Program-made: the position numbers and the translations under genes | From: Streptomyces sp. DvalAA-14 | GTDB lineage: Bacteria > Actinomycetota > Actinomycetes > Streptomycetales > Streptomycetaceae | Assembly: GCF_900091855.1 (NCBI RefSeq) | Contig: NZ_FMCH01000590.1 | Coordinates: 1-41,445, forward strand | DNA: 41,445 nucleotides | Reading direction: 5' to 3' | Notes under the pieces: generated by a model | Told to the model about the DNA's origin: nothing | Seen by the model: only the letters and a program-made list of their open reading frames with translations | The model's database searches: none | Shown here: positions 8,801-16,972 of the stretch, one piece after another | Layout of the letters: every line of letters begins with the position of its first letter | How positions within the stretch are numbered: the stretch's first letter is position 1

Positions 8801-9888
8801 CCGTCGTCGTCGCAGGTCGCGAACGACCGCTCGACGTAGGACGACGTGGTCAGGTCGAAGCCCTCACCGGCCTGGCTGCCCTGGTTGTTGGTCGACGCGG
8901 TGCGCCCGTCGATGCTGCCCGAGTCGTAGGACAGGGACAGGTCCGGGGCGGGGCCGGCTGCGGCCGGCGGGGTCGCCATCGGATAGGACCAGGTGAAGGA
9001 ACCCGAGGAGCCGCCTGCCGCCCAGGTCGAGGATGAAGCCAGGGGCGAGGCAGAATAGTTACCGGCCCCCGAGGAGGCCTCGCCCGAAGCCGCGGCCACC
9101 GCCAGCACCGTGGCCGAATCAGCGGCGCGGGCCGCCGAGGCGGCCTGGTGCAGGCTGATGTCGGCGCTCACCGTCTGCCGGGCGGTGTCGTTGCTGGACT
9201 TCAGCGGCGTCTGGGTGCGGCACTCGGGCTGGCCCGGGGTGGTCAGCGCGCAGCCGGGCAGTTCGACCAGATGCAGCCGGCCGGACCAGCCGCCTCCGTA
9301 GGCGGAGGCGAACTTCCCGTAGTTCACGCTCACTCGGGCCGAACCAGTGCTGTCCGCGGCCGCGGTCAGCAGCACGCCGTCCACGCCGGCTGCCTGGGCC
9401 TGGTGCTGGTCCGCGACATGCAGCCGCAGGTGTCCGGACGCCGAGTGCGTGCCGGTGTGGGTGACGGCTACCGGCAGGCCGCCGGCTGTCAGGTGCAGCG
9501 TGCCGCCGGCAGGGATGGCACCGGTGGCATCCGCCCTGGCGGGCCAGGTGGCCTTCTGCTCGGAGCGGGCGGTTGTGGCCTGCGCGGTGTTGGCTGCCGC
9601 CAGGTCGGCGACGTGCTTGCGTTCGGCTGCCGCGCCGAGGCCGGTGACCTTGTCAACCCGGTCAGCCTGGGCCTTGGGCAGGGCCGGCCTGCCAAGGCCA
9701 TGGCCACCGGCTGCGAGAGCAGGGGTTGCGGCAACGCCCGTCGGCACGGCGACGGCCAGGCACAGCAGGGCGGCGACGACGGCAGAGTTTCTGCGCCTGC
9801 GTGGGCGGCTGCCGGCGTTCTTCCGGGGGAGCAGGATTCCACGGACAAAGGTGTCCGTGATCCACCTGCTTCCCGTAGGGGGTCTCAC
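2851..9888 (-). CDS. Rhs-repeat polymorphic toxin with Hint domain and C-terminal toxin tip
   Basis: A secreted or surface toxin of 2345 aa. The start is GTG, with GGGAGG 7 bp upstream. Residues 1-60 form a long signal peptide: an arginine-rich n-region, a hydrophobic AVVAALLCLAVAV core and a likely cut after ALA. The body is rich in YD-type repeats (YDSLGRQT, YDAAGN-like phrases) and ends in an Rhs core (LTYIGAREYDPTTGRFISVDP and DPTGQRP, to about residue 1917). After a 170-residue linker, residues 2086-2231 form a Hint/intein-like domain with C2086, the block-B histidine in TTAKHPFW and terminal H2230-N2231 followed by C2232. All residues for self-cleavage or splicing are therefore present. 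The last 114 residues are the toxin tip, with an INWWDRT motif and a GWKGGAVI segment. I do not recognise its activity. The putative immunity gene follows 8 bp downstream. Confidence 0.9.
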   Translation of the reverse strand: MRPPTGSRWITDTFVRGILLPRKNAGSRPRRRRNSAVVAALLCLAVAVPTGVAATPALAAGGHGLGRPALPKAQADRVDKVTGLGAAAERKHVADLAAANTAQATTARSEQKATWPARADATGAIPAGGTLHLTAGGLPVAVTHTGTHSASGHLRLHVADQHQAQAAGVDGVLLTAAADSTGSARVSVNYGKFASAYGGGWSGRLHLVELPGCALTTPGQPECRTQTPLKSSNDTARQTVSADISLHQAASAARAADSATVLAVAAASGEASSGAGNYSASPLASSSTWAAGGSSGSFTWSYPMATPPAAAGPAPDLSLSYDSGSIDGRTASTNNQGSQAGEGFDLTTSSYVERSFATCDDDGETGKNDLCWKYDNASLVLNGQSTELVKDDTTGTWRLKNDDASTVTHSTGAANGDDDGEYWTVTTGDGTQYVFGLNKLAGADTQRTNSVWTVPVFGNNSGEPGYTNGSTFSGRAVTQAWRWNLDYVVDLHQNAASYWYTPETNSYAKDGATTATATYTRGGYLDHILYGQRSDTLFSGTASDKVQFTYSERCTAADCSSLTKTTAPNWPDVPFDSICASGATCSATGPSFFTRKRLTKTETFAWNAAASPAAYAAVDAWTFKQDYLDPGDIGNSTDQTLVLSSIQHTGENGGTIAEDPVAFTYQMRPDRVDAPTDDVLPLNRPRIASVTSETGAITMVTLSNPECVRGTGMPAAEDNDTASCYPVYWHVNGATEATLDWFHKYRVLDVVTSDPTGHTDTMETAYSYTGPAWHYSDDPFTPAKERTWSLWRGYRTVTATTGSGAGTQSKTTTLYLQGMNGDKQKDGTTRSVSAAGIGVTGLTVPAVTDSDQYAGFTREQITYNGATPIGVTVTDPFSSKTASQQKSYANIDAYYVRTAKTQTSTYLTASGTWRTHSVNTTYDSFGMPTQVNDSGQLGLDGDETCTRTWYARNTTLGITALVSRTRTTGHVCSTAETDLTLPASVTAPRGDLLSDSAIVYDDTTATAWTASQTPTLGEATWTGRASAYPATAAGGERNPTSWQTLSKTTYDDATVKLGRVLSAADAAGNITKTAYLPAGAGPVTRVQVTNPIAQNTFTYKDFGRGSTVKANDVNNKVTETAYDALGRPTAIWLPNQSRPDGAGANYTYAYHASSSAPSWTSTSSLVGGTQYNTSYAIYDSLLRPLQTQSPTPNGGRLLTDTRYDSRGLADETFADIFDTTAPSGTYVRAESGRAPKQTDTTFDGAGRPTITAFSIYGIQNWNTTTSYTGDSTATSAPAGGSATRTITDVLGRTTEQREYAGTDPSDSAYGAGVGTPYTSTRFTYTRDSKPNTVTGPDAAWSYTYDLFGRQVSATDPDSGTTKTGYTTLDQIDSTTDAGGKKLLHGYDSLGRQTDLWQTAQADANKLGHWTYDTVLKGQIASSTSYVGGSGTTGSAYTQKATAYDSMGRATTTELDLPATDPLVTSGAVAAKLVTSTYYNPDGTQQFIDSPAAGGLPSEHVTTHHNALGLDTDVQGTSSYLLAAAYTNLGQPQQLTLGTSSAAGIPKAYITNTYEEGTNRLTQSVVTDQTHPYQDQALNYGYDTAGNVTSIFDPTTLGSTGKADNQCFAYDGYQRLTEAWTPSAADCTTAGRTVSNLGGASPYWTSYTYNDAGLRQTQTDHTSAGSTLTTYCYNPARPHALTTVLTAAATCTGAAATYVYDPSGNTTTRPNGTDTQGITWNSQGQPDTITEKTSTGTVKSTTSHVYDADGNLLIRRTTTGDTVLYLGDTEVHLNTASTPKYWAQRYYSANGATIALRSNQSGTSNLTWLAGDQHGTSSLALDATTQAVTKRYTTPFGAPRTGGTGPWPDDKAFLGDPADPSTGLTYIGAREYDPTTGRFISVDPVLETSDAQSLNGYTYADNNPATLSDPTGQRPLGAADSAYDNDQYNQQHGATWTDSQSGGWTYTEVHEKAKHNNVFVSVVSIPTYGPAVVYGATYKKKAKSGGFKNFGLGALKETIGFVPSAAAALVDGVNGITQSMPGGSGGSIAPGMPIFPFDDPSALGADPDSTAYKLGMAMGIAASLIGPGAEAGASEDLTKLAAKYGACLLSFNPKTPVLLADGTTKPIGKIQPGDKVESGNPETGKNQGGHTVTATLINHDKDLIDLTVETSAGHDSVLHTTAKHPFWDDTTHTWVPAGQLLPGHALETASNSHARVMAIRVVAGEADMYNLTVDQLHTYYVLAGTTPILVHNCDVVHEPHVHVTSMNEARNAARTSAGLGDDAVPFLQELGPLKGKYYSGMQSPDGLRGWRMDFDPDPASGKGVHINWWDRTSGPKRNSGWKGGAVILDGSTEGDFRQIINRFPGN

Positions 9889-9990
9889 GACTGGTCCTCC
9901 CAGTGATCAATTGGGCATGGGTGTGTTCGTACGCGGGCCCGCGGCTGTCACCGGCCACAGGGCGCGCACGAGAAAGTGGAGTTCGGTTCC

Positions 9991-10024
9991 GGGCACCCGC
10001 CGGGCATGTGCCCGGCGGGTGCCC
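9991..10024 (-). terminator. Strong hairpin between the LamG and Rhs genes
   Basis: A perfect 15-bp stem with a 4-nt loop (9991-10005 pairs with 10010-10024) begins just after the LamG gene stop. It has no T-tract, as is common in high-GC actinomycetes. It would reduce read-through into the Rhs gene, so that gene probably has its own promoter in 9889-9990. Confidence 0.75.
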
Positions 10025-10030
10025 TGTGCC

Positions 10031-13000
10031 CTAGTCGTCGAGAGAGCCGACTTGTTGGGCGTTCATCGCCCCGGCCCACAGCCGGATGTCGGTGATCTTG
10101 CCGGGCACGTAGTGCCCCCAGTCGGCCTCACCAGCGCGCTGTGCCTCGCTGACCGTGAACGACCCCGTCCCCGGATCGGCTGAGTAGGGGAGGTGGGTGG
10201 TATCGACGGCGTTTTCGGTCCCGCCCACGTACAAGTGGACGGTGTCGGACGGTGCGTCGTAGGTGCCGGTCAGTCGCACCGGGCTGCCCAGGTCCGCCAA
10301 CTCGTCCGATTTGACGCCGGTGAAGCTGTCGTCGGCGTTGAGCCGGCCGAACCACCAGTAGCCGTGCGGGACGGTCAGGTCGGGACCGCCGTCGGGGTCC
10401 GGCTCGGTCTCGACGCTGGTGAGCTGGTACCAGACCCCCCATGATGAGCCGCCGCTGCTGCGCTGACCGATCAGCTGCGCGGTGTAGCCGGCCGGCTTCT
10501 TCGCCAGCGCGGCGCTGTCGAGGTCGGCCAGGGTGGTAGCGGTGAACGAAGCGGTGCCGTCCACCACCGGGCCCGGAGTGGAGGCCGCTCCGCTGGTGCC
10601 GTTAAGGACGAGTGCCTGCCCATCCAGGGACGCCCCGCCGGTCAAGGACAGGGAACGGGCGTAGCCGGAGGTGGTGTCGGCCAGGGTGGTGCCGCTGGCC
10701 CCGTCCGGGTTCCAGTCCGCAACCATCTCCACAGCGGGCGTGTCGGCGGCGTCGTTCATGGCGTCGTCGGTGGCGATCTCGTCATCGGTCAGGGGCCGCT
10801 GCCAGATGGCGGTCTCGTCCACCCGGCCCTGCCAGTAGTCGGTGTAGGTGCCGGGGGTGGTGGTCTGGCGGCGTCCGAACTGCAGTGCGCCGTCGGAAGC
10901 ACCCGCCAGTGCGGTGGTGGACAGGGCCACCGGGCCGCCCTGAGCCTTGCCGTTGACGTACAAGGTGATGGTCTGGTCATCCCTGTCGTAGACGCCGGTC
11001 AGGTGGGTCCATGCCTTCAGCGGCACCGGTGCGCTTCCGTTGGCACCCAGCTGGTGGAGGGTGCCGTTTTCCTTCCAGCTCCACAGGAACACCCACCGCT
11101 GGATGCCCGGGGAGTAGTAGAGGGAGAAGCCCGACCCGTCGCTGGACGTCTGGGACACGGCCGTGCGATACACGGAGTTCTCGGTGAGGTAGGCCCACGT
11201 TGAGACAGTGAACGACGACTGTGTGTTCACCGCCGACTGCGTGGTGGCCGCATAACCGGCCTGGTTTGCCGTGTTGGTGGTGTCGTTCAGCCACAGTGAC
11301 TGGTCGGCGCTGCCCCGGCGGGCGAACGTGGACCAGCCGGCTCCCGCGGTGAACAGGGTCGCGTTGTGGCGGGCTCCCTCGGTGGCGGTGTCCGTCGCGG
11401 TCGTCGTGGCAGATCCGGCGACGCCGTCATCGAAATGCCACAACCCGACCGGGCCCTGGCCCTCCTTGACACTGAACAAGAACGGCTGCGACGCGCCCCA
11501 GCCGGCGCCGTCCTCGGCCCGAACCATCAGCTGCTGGGTTCCGGCCAGCCGCGGAGTGACCGTCACATGCACCGTGGCACCGTTGACCGGCTTCGACCAG
11601 GCGGGGGACGAGGACAGCTTGTACTCGTAGGCGATGTTCGTGGTGTCCCCGGATGCCGGGGCGAAACTGAACGCGGCGCCGGTCCCGGGGCCTCCGGCAG
11701 CGGCACACGCATTCGCCAGGCACTCCGAATACGGGGCGGCGACCGTCACCTTGGGTGCCTTCGGCGCAGTGCTGTCGACGCGGAAGTAACACCATCCCAC
11801 CGTGGCCACGTTGCTGTGCGACTCGACGAAACTCGCGCCGTCGTTGTAGTAGGAGCGGGTGAAGGCCGCCAGGCGGTAGTTGCCGCCATCTGTCAGTGTG
11901 CCCGGGTAGGGATCGGTCTCCGTCGCGCCGACTTTGGTGATGTAACCGCTCATCGGGCGGACCGCCGAGGCGATCTCCGACCAGGTGCTGTCGGGGTTCT
12001 TGTGCTGGACGTCGAAGCGGATCCGCAAGTTCACCTCGGATCCTCCGCCGGGTGCCATCGCGGTCTTCGCGGTCAGCGATGGGGTCGTGTCCCCGATGAC
12101 CTGCGGGTCGGCCGCGTTGGTCTCGCAGCTGACGCCGCTGCCGGCAGGGACCCCGATACCGGTCGGCGCCGCGGGCAGGCCCACATAGGTCACCGACAGG
12201 GACGCATCGTTCCGGAACCTCTTCCAGTCGCTGGTCGCCGATTCGTCCCGCGCCTTGATCAGCAGCGTCAACCGGTCGAAACTCCCCGCCGCGAAGTCCG
12301 CCACCTGCTGCGTCAGCCGGGAGTCGTGGAACTCGATCGGTGCGGCCGGCTGCGAGGGGCTGCACGCCGACCCGCGGCCCGCCGACACGTCCCTGCTCGC
12401 CACCGTGCCCAGGTTGTTCGGCCGTCCCGCCCACGTCGTGGACGAGGTGATGTTGCTGGTGCGCTCCAGGTCCAGCCAGGCCGCATTGCACGTGAACGAC
12501 CAGGACTCGGTGTCGCGGAACGTAGCGTCCAGTACCTTCTTGCCCGCAAGGTTGCTGGGCGAGAACTGGTAATAGATCCGCTCGGTGTAGTCCGTTCCGC
12601 AGTAGACACCGTCGTAGTTCGAGCAGTGGCCCACGCCCTTGCCCTCGTTGTTGCTGCCATTGTCGAACTCGAAGTCGGTGACCCCGTCCGACCGCATCTG
12701 GGTACGGGCGGTCTGGCTCAGCCCGACAGACGGGTCGATGTAGATCGGGAAGGCGCTGCTGTCCGGGTTCGCCAGCAGCCCCGCATCCGGCACCACCGCC
12801 AGGGAGTCCTCGTCAACCTGCACGGGGAGCACCTTGGAGACATCGCCGTCCCCGGGACCGGCCGCCGGATCGTCCGCCCCGCCCGCGGACGGCGCCGGCA
12901 AGCCACCCGCCGCGTCGACTGCAGGGTCCGTGCCCGGGCTAGCGGGGGAAAGGCTCCGGTTGCCAGCGGTCGCTCCCGCGCTCTTCGAGGCAGTCGAACT

Positions 13001-13786
13001 TCCCCGCTGCCCCACCGGGTCGTCGCCCTGGGAGTCCCACATCACCGCCGCGGGCGCGGAGAACACCGCGCGCCCATCGGCATCGACCGCCGTCATCCCG
13101 CCGCCGCCGGACGGCGCGACCGTCAGACCGTCCGCGCTCAGCGCGAACTCGATCCGGCGCAGGCCCGGATCGGCCGCGGCCTGCGGTGTCTTGACCACGA
13201 GCAGTTCGCTGAACCCCTCCGTCGAGGCGGTCAGGCGCAGGTCGACTCCGTCGAAAATGTTCGGGTAGGTGGCACTCGCGCCGTCCAGCACCGGCTTCGG
13301 CAAGCTGCCCGGCCAGCCCAGGGACAACGACTTGCCGCCACGGGAGATACTCACCAGCCCCGAGCCGGCGCCCCCGCCTGAGAACGCCAGGCCCGCCACC
13401 GCCGCCTTCGGCCCGACACTCCCGTCCGAGCGCACCTCAAGCGTCGGATCCGGCGCCGCCCATGAACCGTCCGCCCGCTGCACCCGCACCGGAACCGCCG
13501 ACTGGTCCAACGTGAACGACATACCGTCCGGCTCCGCGTACGTCGTGGAGTACTCGGTGCGCTCACCGACGACCTCGACACGCTCACCGGTCGCAGCAGC
13601 CCGCGCAGCCGCGCTCTGCTCCTGCGTCAGCGTCTTCGCCGCAGCACCGGCGGAATCCGCCAGCGCGACCGGCCCACCCCCCGCCACCGCCGGAAGCGCC
13701 CCCAGCATCACCGCGGATACCGCAGTGACCACCACCCCACGCACGCCGCGCCCCCGCGCACGACGACGCACCCCAGCCCATCCCAT
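10031..13786 (-). CDS. Secreted LamG-domain protein partnered with the Rhs toxin
   Basis: Protein of 1251 aa from the ATG at 13786, with GGGGAT just upstream. A TTG four codons earlier is less likely. An N-terminal signal peptide is visible (arginine-rich start, then VVVTAVSAVMLGALPAVA). Residues of about 350-520 resemble the DNRLRE-type region of secreted actinomycete proteins (WAGRP, TERIYYQFS, cysteine pairs). About 782-1000 and 1020-1251 look like two LamG/concanavalin-like jellyroll domains, with the phrases GLWHFDDG, FTVSTWAYL, LYVNGKAQGG, WQGRVDETAIW and ITDIRLWAGAMN. In streptomycetes such proteins commonly lie directly upstream of Rhs genes. A role in surface display, carbohydrate binding or delivery of the Rhs protein is plausible but unproven. 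It is complete, with no frameshift. Confidence 0.85.
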   Translation of the reverse strand: MGWAGVRRRARGRGVRGVVVTAVSAVMLGALPAVAGGGPVALADSAGAAAKTLTQEQSAAARAAATGERVEVVGERTEYSTTYAEPDGMSFTLDQSAVPVRVQRADGSWAAPDPTLEVRSDGSVGPKAAVAGLAFSGGGAGSGLVSISRGGKSLSLGWPGSLPKPVLDGASATYPNIFDGVDLRLTASTEGFSELLVVKTPQAAADPGLRRIEFALSADGLTVAPSGGGGMTAVDADGRAVFSAPAAVMWDSQGDDPVGQRGSSTASKSAGATAGNRSLSPASPGTDPAVDAAGGLPAPSAGGADDPAAGPGDGDVSKVLPVQVDEDSLAVVPDAGLLANPDSSAFPIYIDPSVGLSQTARTQMRSDGVTDFEFDNGSNNEGKGVGHCSNYDGVYCGTDYTERIYYQFSPSNLAGKKVLDATFRDTESWSFTCNAAWLDLERTSNITSSTTWAGRPNNLGTVASRDVSAGRGSACSPSQPAAPIEFHDSRLTQQVADFAAGSFDRLTLLIKARDESATSDWKRFRNDASLSVTYVGLPAAPTGIGVPAGSGVSCETNAADPQVIGDTTPSLTAKTAMAPGGGSEVNLRIRFDVQHKNPDSTWSEIASAVRPMSGYITKVGATETDPYPGTLTDGGNYRLAAFTRSYYNDGASFVESHSNVATVGWCYFRVDSTAPKAPKVTVAAPYSECLANACAAAGGPGTGAAFSFAPASGDTTNIAYEYKLSSSPAWSKPVNGATVHVTVTPRLAGTQQLMVRAEDGAGWGASQPFLFSVKEGQGPVGLWHFDDGVAGSATTTATDTATEGARHNATLFTAGAGWSTFARRGSADQSLWLNDTTNTANQAGYAATTQSAVNTQSSFTVSTWAYLTENSVYRTAVSQTSSDGSGFSLYYSPGIQRWVFLWSWKENGTLHQLGANGSAPVPLKAWTHLTGVYDRDDQTITLYVNGKAQGGPVALSTTALAGASDGALQFGRRQTTTPGTYTDYWQGRVDETAIWQRPLTDDEIATDDAMNDAADTPAVEMVADWNPDGASGTTLADTTSGYARSLSLTGGASLDGQALVLNGTSGAASTPGPVVDGTASFTATTLADLDSAALAKKPAGYTAQLIGQRSSGGSSWGVWYQLTSVETEPDPDGGPDLTVPHGYWWFGRLNADDSFTGVKSDELADLGSPVRLTGTYDAPSDTVHLYVGGTENAVDTTHLPYSADPGTGSFTVSEAQRAGEADWGHYVPGKITDIRLWAGAMNAQQVGSLDD

Positions 13787-13849
13787 AAATCCCCACAACC
13801 GTAGGCCGCTTCAAGCGATCCATTGAAGATCGCCAACAGAAATTAAAGG

Positions 13850-14010
13850 GGTGGACATGTTCGAATCAAGTCAGTGGATCATGAAACCTTCGCCCGAACG
13901 CGACAAATCCAGCAGATGCCACTGTGATCAAACACACGATTCATTCGGGCAAATCTACATAATTCATATAAATATTATGTATTCTCAATAGTTGGGAATC
14001 GTCCCTGGCG
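13850..14010. promoter_or_regulatory. AT-rich region upstream of the LamG-Rhs locus
   Basis: Positions 13799-14555 hold no convincing gene. Around 13960-13992 the sequence is extremely AT-rich for this genome (TTCATATAAATATTATGTAT), immediately upstream of the leftward LamG gene. It is the likely promoter or silencer-binding region of the toxin locus, for example for an Lsr2-type protein. No individual promoter boxes can be called with confidence. Confidence 0.4.
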
Positions 14011-14555
14011 GCGAGGCAGAAGCGCTGGATGAAGCCTCCTCTGGGCTATCATCAATACGCCGATAGCCGACAAATACGGCGCATCGCCTTCGCCAGCTCC
14101 CCGCCCCGACCACCCTTGCCGCCAATTAGGTTGCGCACCGAAAAGCGAAGCTGCGGCGCCGCAGAAAAATGGGTAGCTGCGTACAACTGATTACCCATCA
14201 GAAAATTGGGTGAGTGCTAACTACGCTGTTTTGAAGGGAAGTTGCTCAGTCATGGGGCGGGAGTGAGTACCGCGACGAGCCTGGGGGATGAAGTTCGTCC
14301 CGCCAGAGGGCAGCGACCAGCGGGGAGTCGACGGCATTGCCCGGACAAGCGGAATTGAACCGGAAGAGACATGTGATCGCGCGTGGGCGGCAGACCAGGG
14401 ACTGGACCGGCACCGGCGAACGCTGGTAACGCAGTAGGTACCCCGGCGGCCAACCGACGAGCGGACTACCGGGCCATTCCTCGTACGCAGCGGCTCCAGC
14501 CACGCCCGGTGGGTGTCCCCCACCGCCTTACTGATCGGTCCCGGCTTCCGGCCGG

Positions 14556-14792
14556 TCACCCGCGCTGCTCCCCGTCCCGCGCGCCGGCCTCTGCCGCCGC
14601 GGCCGGCTCCACCGGCAGGGGTCTGAGGCCCGTTCCGGCGGTCTGGACCGCCTGCGCGATCTGGTGCACGAGCAGTCCGAGGGAGGGGACCAGCGCACCA
14701 ATCGCGGCGATCTGCCCCAGCGCGGTCATCACCGCACTCCACGCCAGGACCGTCATCGCCACGATGACGATCCACACCTGCCTTCGGATCAT
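14556..14792 (-). CDS. Small membrane protein, unknown
   Basis: The protein has 78 aa from the ATG at 14792, which has GGAAGG about 8 bp upstream. An in-frame GTG at 14810 lacks a ribosome site. One clear membrane segment (VWIVIVAMTVLAWSAVMTAL) is followed by a weaker hydrophobic stretch (IAAIGALVPSLGLLVHQIA) and a charged alanine-rich tail. I do not recognise a family. It is divergent from the broken regulator gene to its right and may be what is left of a regulator-controlled pair. Confidence 0.5.
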   Translation of the reverse strand: MIRRQVWIVIVAMTVLAWSAVMTALGQIAAIGALVPSLGLLVHQIAQAVQTAGTGLRPLPVEPAAAAEAGARDGEQRG

Positions 14793-15113
14793 CGCCAGCC
14801 TTCCACTCACGATCAGTCGCCGATCGAATCCGGTAGATATCCGGCTTCCTCAGCGGTGCCGTCGCCTCATCGAGAGCTGGAGCGCCAGCATGGAGCGTGC
14901 GCGCCCGCGCACGCCACGTGATCACCGGATCGCGGAACAACACTGTCGCTGTTGAAGGTTTCGCCGCAGGTCGGCGCACAAGTGTGTGCGAATGATCCCC
15001 TGTTGACTGCTTTTACGGGCGAAGTTCCAGGTTTTCCTTGCCTCCGGGCGCCCCGGAGCGCACATCGGGGGCCGGCGCCACGGCGTCGGCCTTCCATCCG
15101 GTAGGCGTCCCCC

Positions 15114-15935
15114 GTGCCGAGGCCAAAGTGGGGACACACCCTGGTGTCCGGCCCACTTCCCGGGCCGGACACCAGCCCGATACGGCCCTCAGGTCGTGCG
15201 GTGAGCCTCGCCGGCGTCCTCGCCAGCGGCCTGACGGTCGCCGATCTCGCCGAGCAGAGCCACAATTCGAAGTCGAAGATCTCTGTGCTGCTGCGGGGCG
15301 AAGATCTGTACCCGCGCTGGGAGATCATCCACAGTGTCCTGCGAGTGCTGGAGATACCGGCCTGGCCGGTGTGCCGGCTGTGGGTAGCCGCCGCGTTCGA
15401 GGCGAACAAGAAGCAGGAGTGGATCGATGGCTGTATCAGCACCGCGGTGCTGACGATCGCCCCCCAGCGGCCTCCCCTGGACCACCGCGCCTTCGCTCTG
15501 TCCAACACCGGCGCCTACTCCAGTTACGGCGAGGTGTTCCTGCGCGACAGGGCCCAGGTCCGCAGCGCGGTCAGCAACGCCCTCGACATCTTGTGGCTGC
15601 GCTGGGACGAAGCGCTGCGCAGCCCACAGGTCCAGCGGTTCGCCTGGAGGATCTTCCGCCGGATCGTCGGGCGCTGGAGGGCGGCCCGCGGGGCTGGGCC
15701 GGTCGAGGACGCGCAGCCACTGTCGCTGCGGCCCACTGGCTCGACACGGCAGCACAAGTCGCCGCTGACGTCAGGGGACATCCCACCCACGTGGTCCCCG
15801 AAGCCGACAACATCGAAGCGCTCCCCCACGCAAGCCTTCTGTGGTGGTCCTCGGTCTCATTGACGGCGTGTCAGCCCGCACGACGCCGTCACCGACCTCG
15901 TTCGCTACGCCCTGCACCTCGCCGACGGTCTTTGA
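15114..15935 (+). pseudogene. XRE-type helix-turn-helix regulator, frameshifted
   Basis: The N-terminal part reads well in one frame: a helix-turn-helix around TVADLAEQSHNSKSKISVLLRGEDLYPRW, then VLRVLEIPAWPVCRLW, to about 15680. The expected C-terminal part then continues in a second frame (HWLDTAAQVAADV, HVVPEADNIEALPHASLLWW). It ends in a third frame with HDAVTDLVRYALHLADGL and a stop at 15933-15935. At least two frameshifts are therefore needed to read the whole protein, and the gene is very probably dead or badly sequenced. Such DNA-binding proteins regulate cytoplasmic transcription. Its target is not evident. Confidence 0.75.
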
Positions 15936-16339
15936 CTGAGCCCATTGCCCCGCGTGATGGACTCGAGGAGCTGGAGGAGACCGTCGCCAGTACGCGGGTG
16001 ACGAGGAACCCGACCTCAGTAACGTCGCCTTGCGTCTGACCCCTTGGCCCCAAACGCCCCGCCCGTGATCTCCTCGAGGACCTCATCACGGGCATTCAGG
16101 GCTGTTGGCTCCTCTACGACGAATACGCCGGCCATGAGGCAGAGCCGGGCACCGACAACGCGGAGGAATGGGACGACGAGGAAGCCGAACGGCAGCAGAT
16201 CCGCAGCCGTGCACGCTTCGCTCAGCAGGTACGTGTCGTCGCAGACGCCAGCACAATCGGCTCATCTGAGTGCGCTCAGGCCGTAGTAGATAGCACTCGG
16301 GTCCCTGCGGGCGCCGAGGACCTCATCCCTGCCCGGTGA
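15932..16339 (+). pseudogene. Partner gene of the XRE regulator, frameshifted
   Basis: It begins at TTG 15932, overlapping the stop of the regulator remnant, with TEPIAPRDGLEELEETVA. It then shifts frame for GDEEPDLSNVALRL and returns to the first frame after an in-frame TGA at 16037-16039. From there it reads PKRPARDLLEDLITGIQG, CWLLYDEYAGHEAEPGTDN, EEWDDEEAERQQIRSRARFA and VRVVADAST, and stops at 16337-16339. The acidic, helical, non-repetitive composition shows it was a real gene. I do not recognise a named family. The overlap with the regulator suggests one operon. Both genes have decayed together. Confidence 0.6.
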
Positions 16340-16690
16340 CAAGCAGCAACCCTCGGCGTTCGGCCGTGGTTGCCAAGGGAGCCGCTCGCCAGGCTCTATG
16401 CCGATGCCCACCCTGACCGGGTCCGGCGTACCCGCTGTTGGGAATCGAAAAATCCCACCACTACGGCTTTCCCCGCACCCGATAACACGGAAATAACCGT
16501 CAGGCAAACCGGGCTTTCTGAAGATACTGGATCCATCAGCCGCAGAAGACGGGCTGTGTTCTCCGGTGGAGAACTAGCCCCCTGCGACCTGGACTTCGTG
16601 TGTTTTCCGTCCATTGTTGTGTCGAGCCTCGGGGGATTGAACAATCCCACGGATTCAGCCGCCCCTCCATCAATCGAACTCAGGATGTGC
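16340..16690. other. Gene-free stretch before the island A xis gene
   Basis: No convincing coding, RNA or repeat signal. It probably contains the promoter of xis-int. Composition is less GC-rich than in the surrounding genes. Confidence 0.4.
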
Positions 16691-16972
16691 ATGTCGCTGA
16701 GCAACGCGCCGCTGGCCGCCCGGCAGAGAACCCGGGAATCCGGCGCTATACCCGACCCGCCTGGCCACGCGCCGGCGGAAATGCTGACCACGCAGGAAGT
16801 CGCCCGGCTCCTGCGGGTGGACCCCTCCTCCGTCCGCCGCTGGCGCTCCCAGCAGCCGCCGCAGGGACCGCCCTTCGTGCGGCTGTCCCAGCGCAAGGTC
16901 CTCTACGACGCCGCCGACCTCCAGCACTGGCTCGAGCAGCGCCGCACCGACACGGAGCAGGAGGCCGCCTGA
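16691..16972 (+). CDS. xis: Excisionase-like MerR/helix-turn-helix protein (island A)
   Basis: A 93-aa protein from the ATG at 16691, which has AGGA 5 bp upstream. An internal ATG at 16781 (MLTTQEVARLL) is possible but poorly placed for a ribosome. The core LTTQEVARLLRVDPSSVRRW is a winged helix-turn-helix typical of recombination directionality factors. It is followed by a wing-like QRKVLYDAADLQHWLEQRR. Its stop overlaps the integrase start (ATGA), so the two are translationally coupled. It should favour excision of island A over integration. Confidence 0.8.
   Translation: MSLSNAPLAARQRTRESGAIPDPPGHAPAEMLTTQEVARLLRVDPSSVRRWRSQQPPQGPPFVRLSQRKVLYDAADLQHWLEQRRTDTEQEAA

Noticed and set aside
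14345-14375. T-arm-like sequence (GGTTCAATTCC on the minus strand) suggesting a tRNA
   Set aside because: No matching acceptor, D or anticodon arms can be folded around it, so it is taken as chance.
14221-14979. 252-codon minus-strand frame in the gene-poor region of island A
   Set aside because: No recognisable motif, irregular codon bias and overlap with a better small membrane protein candidate in another frame.
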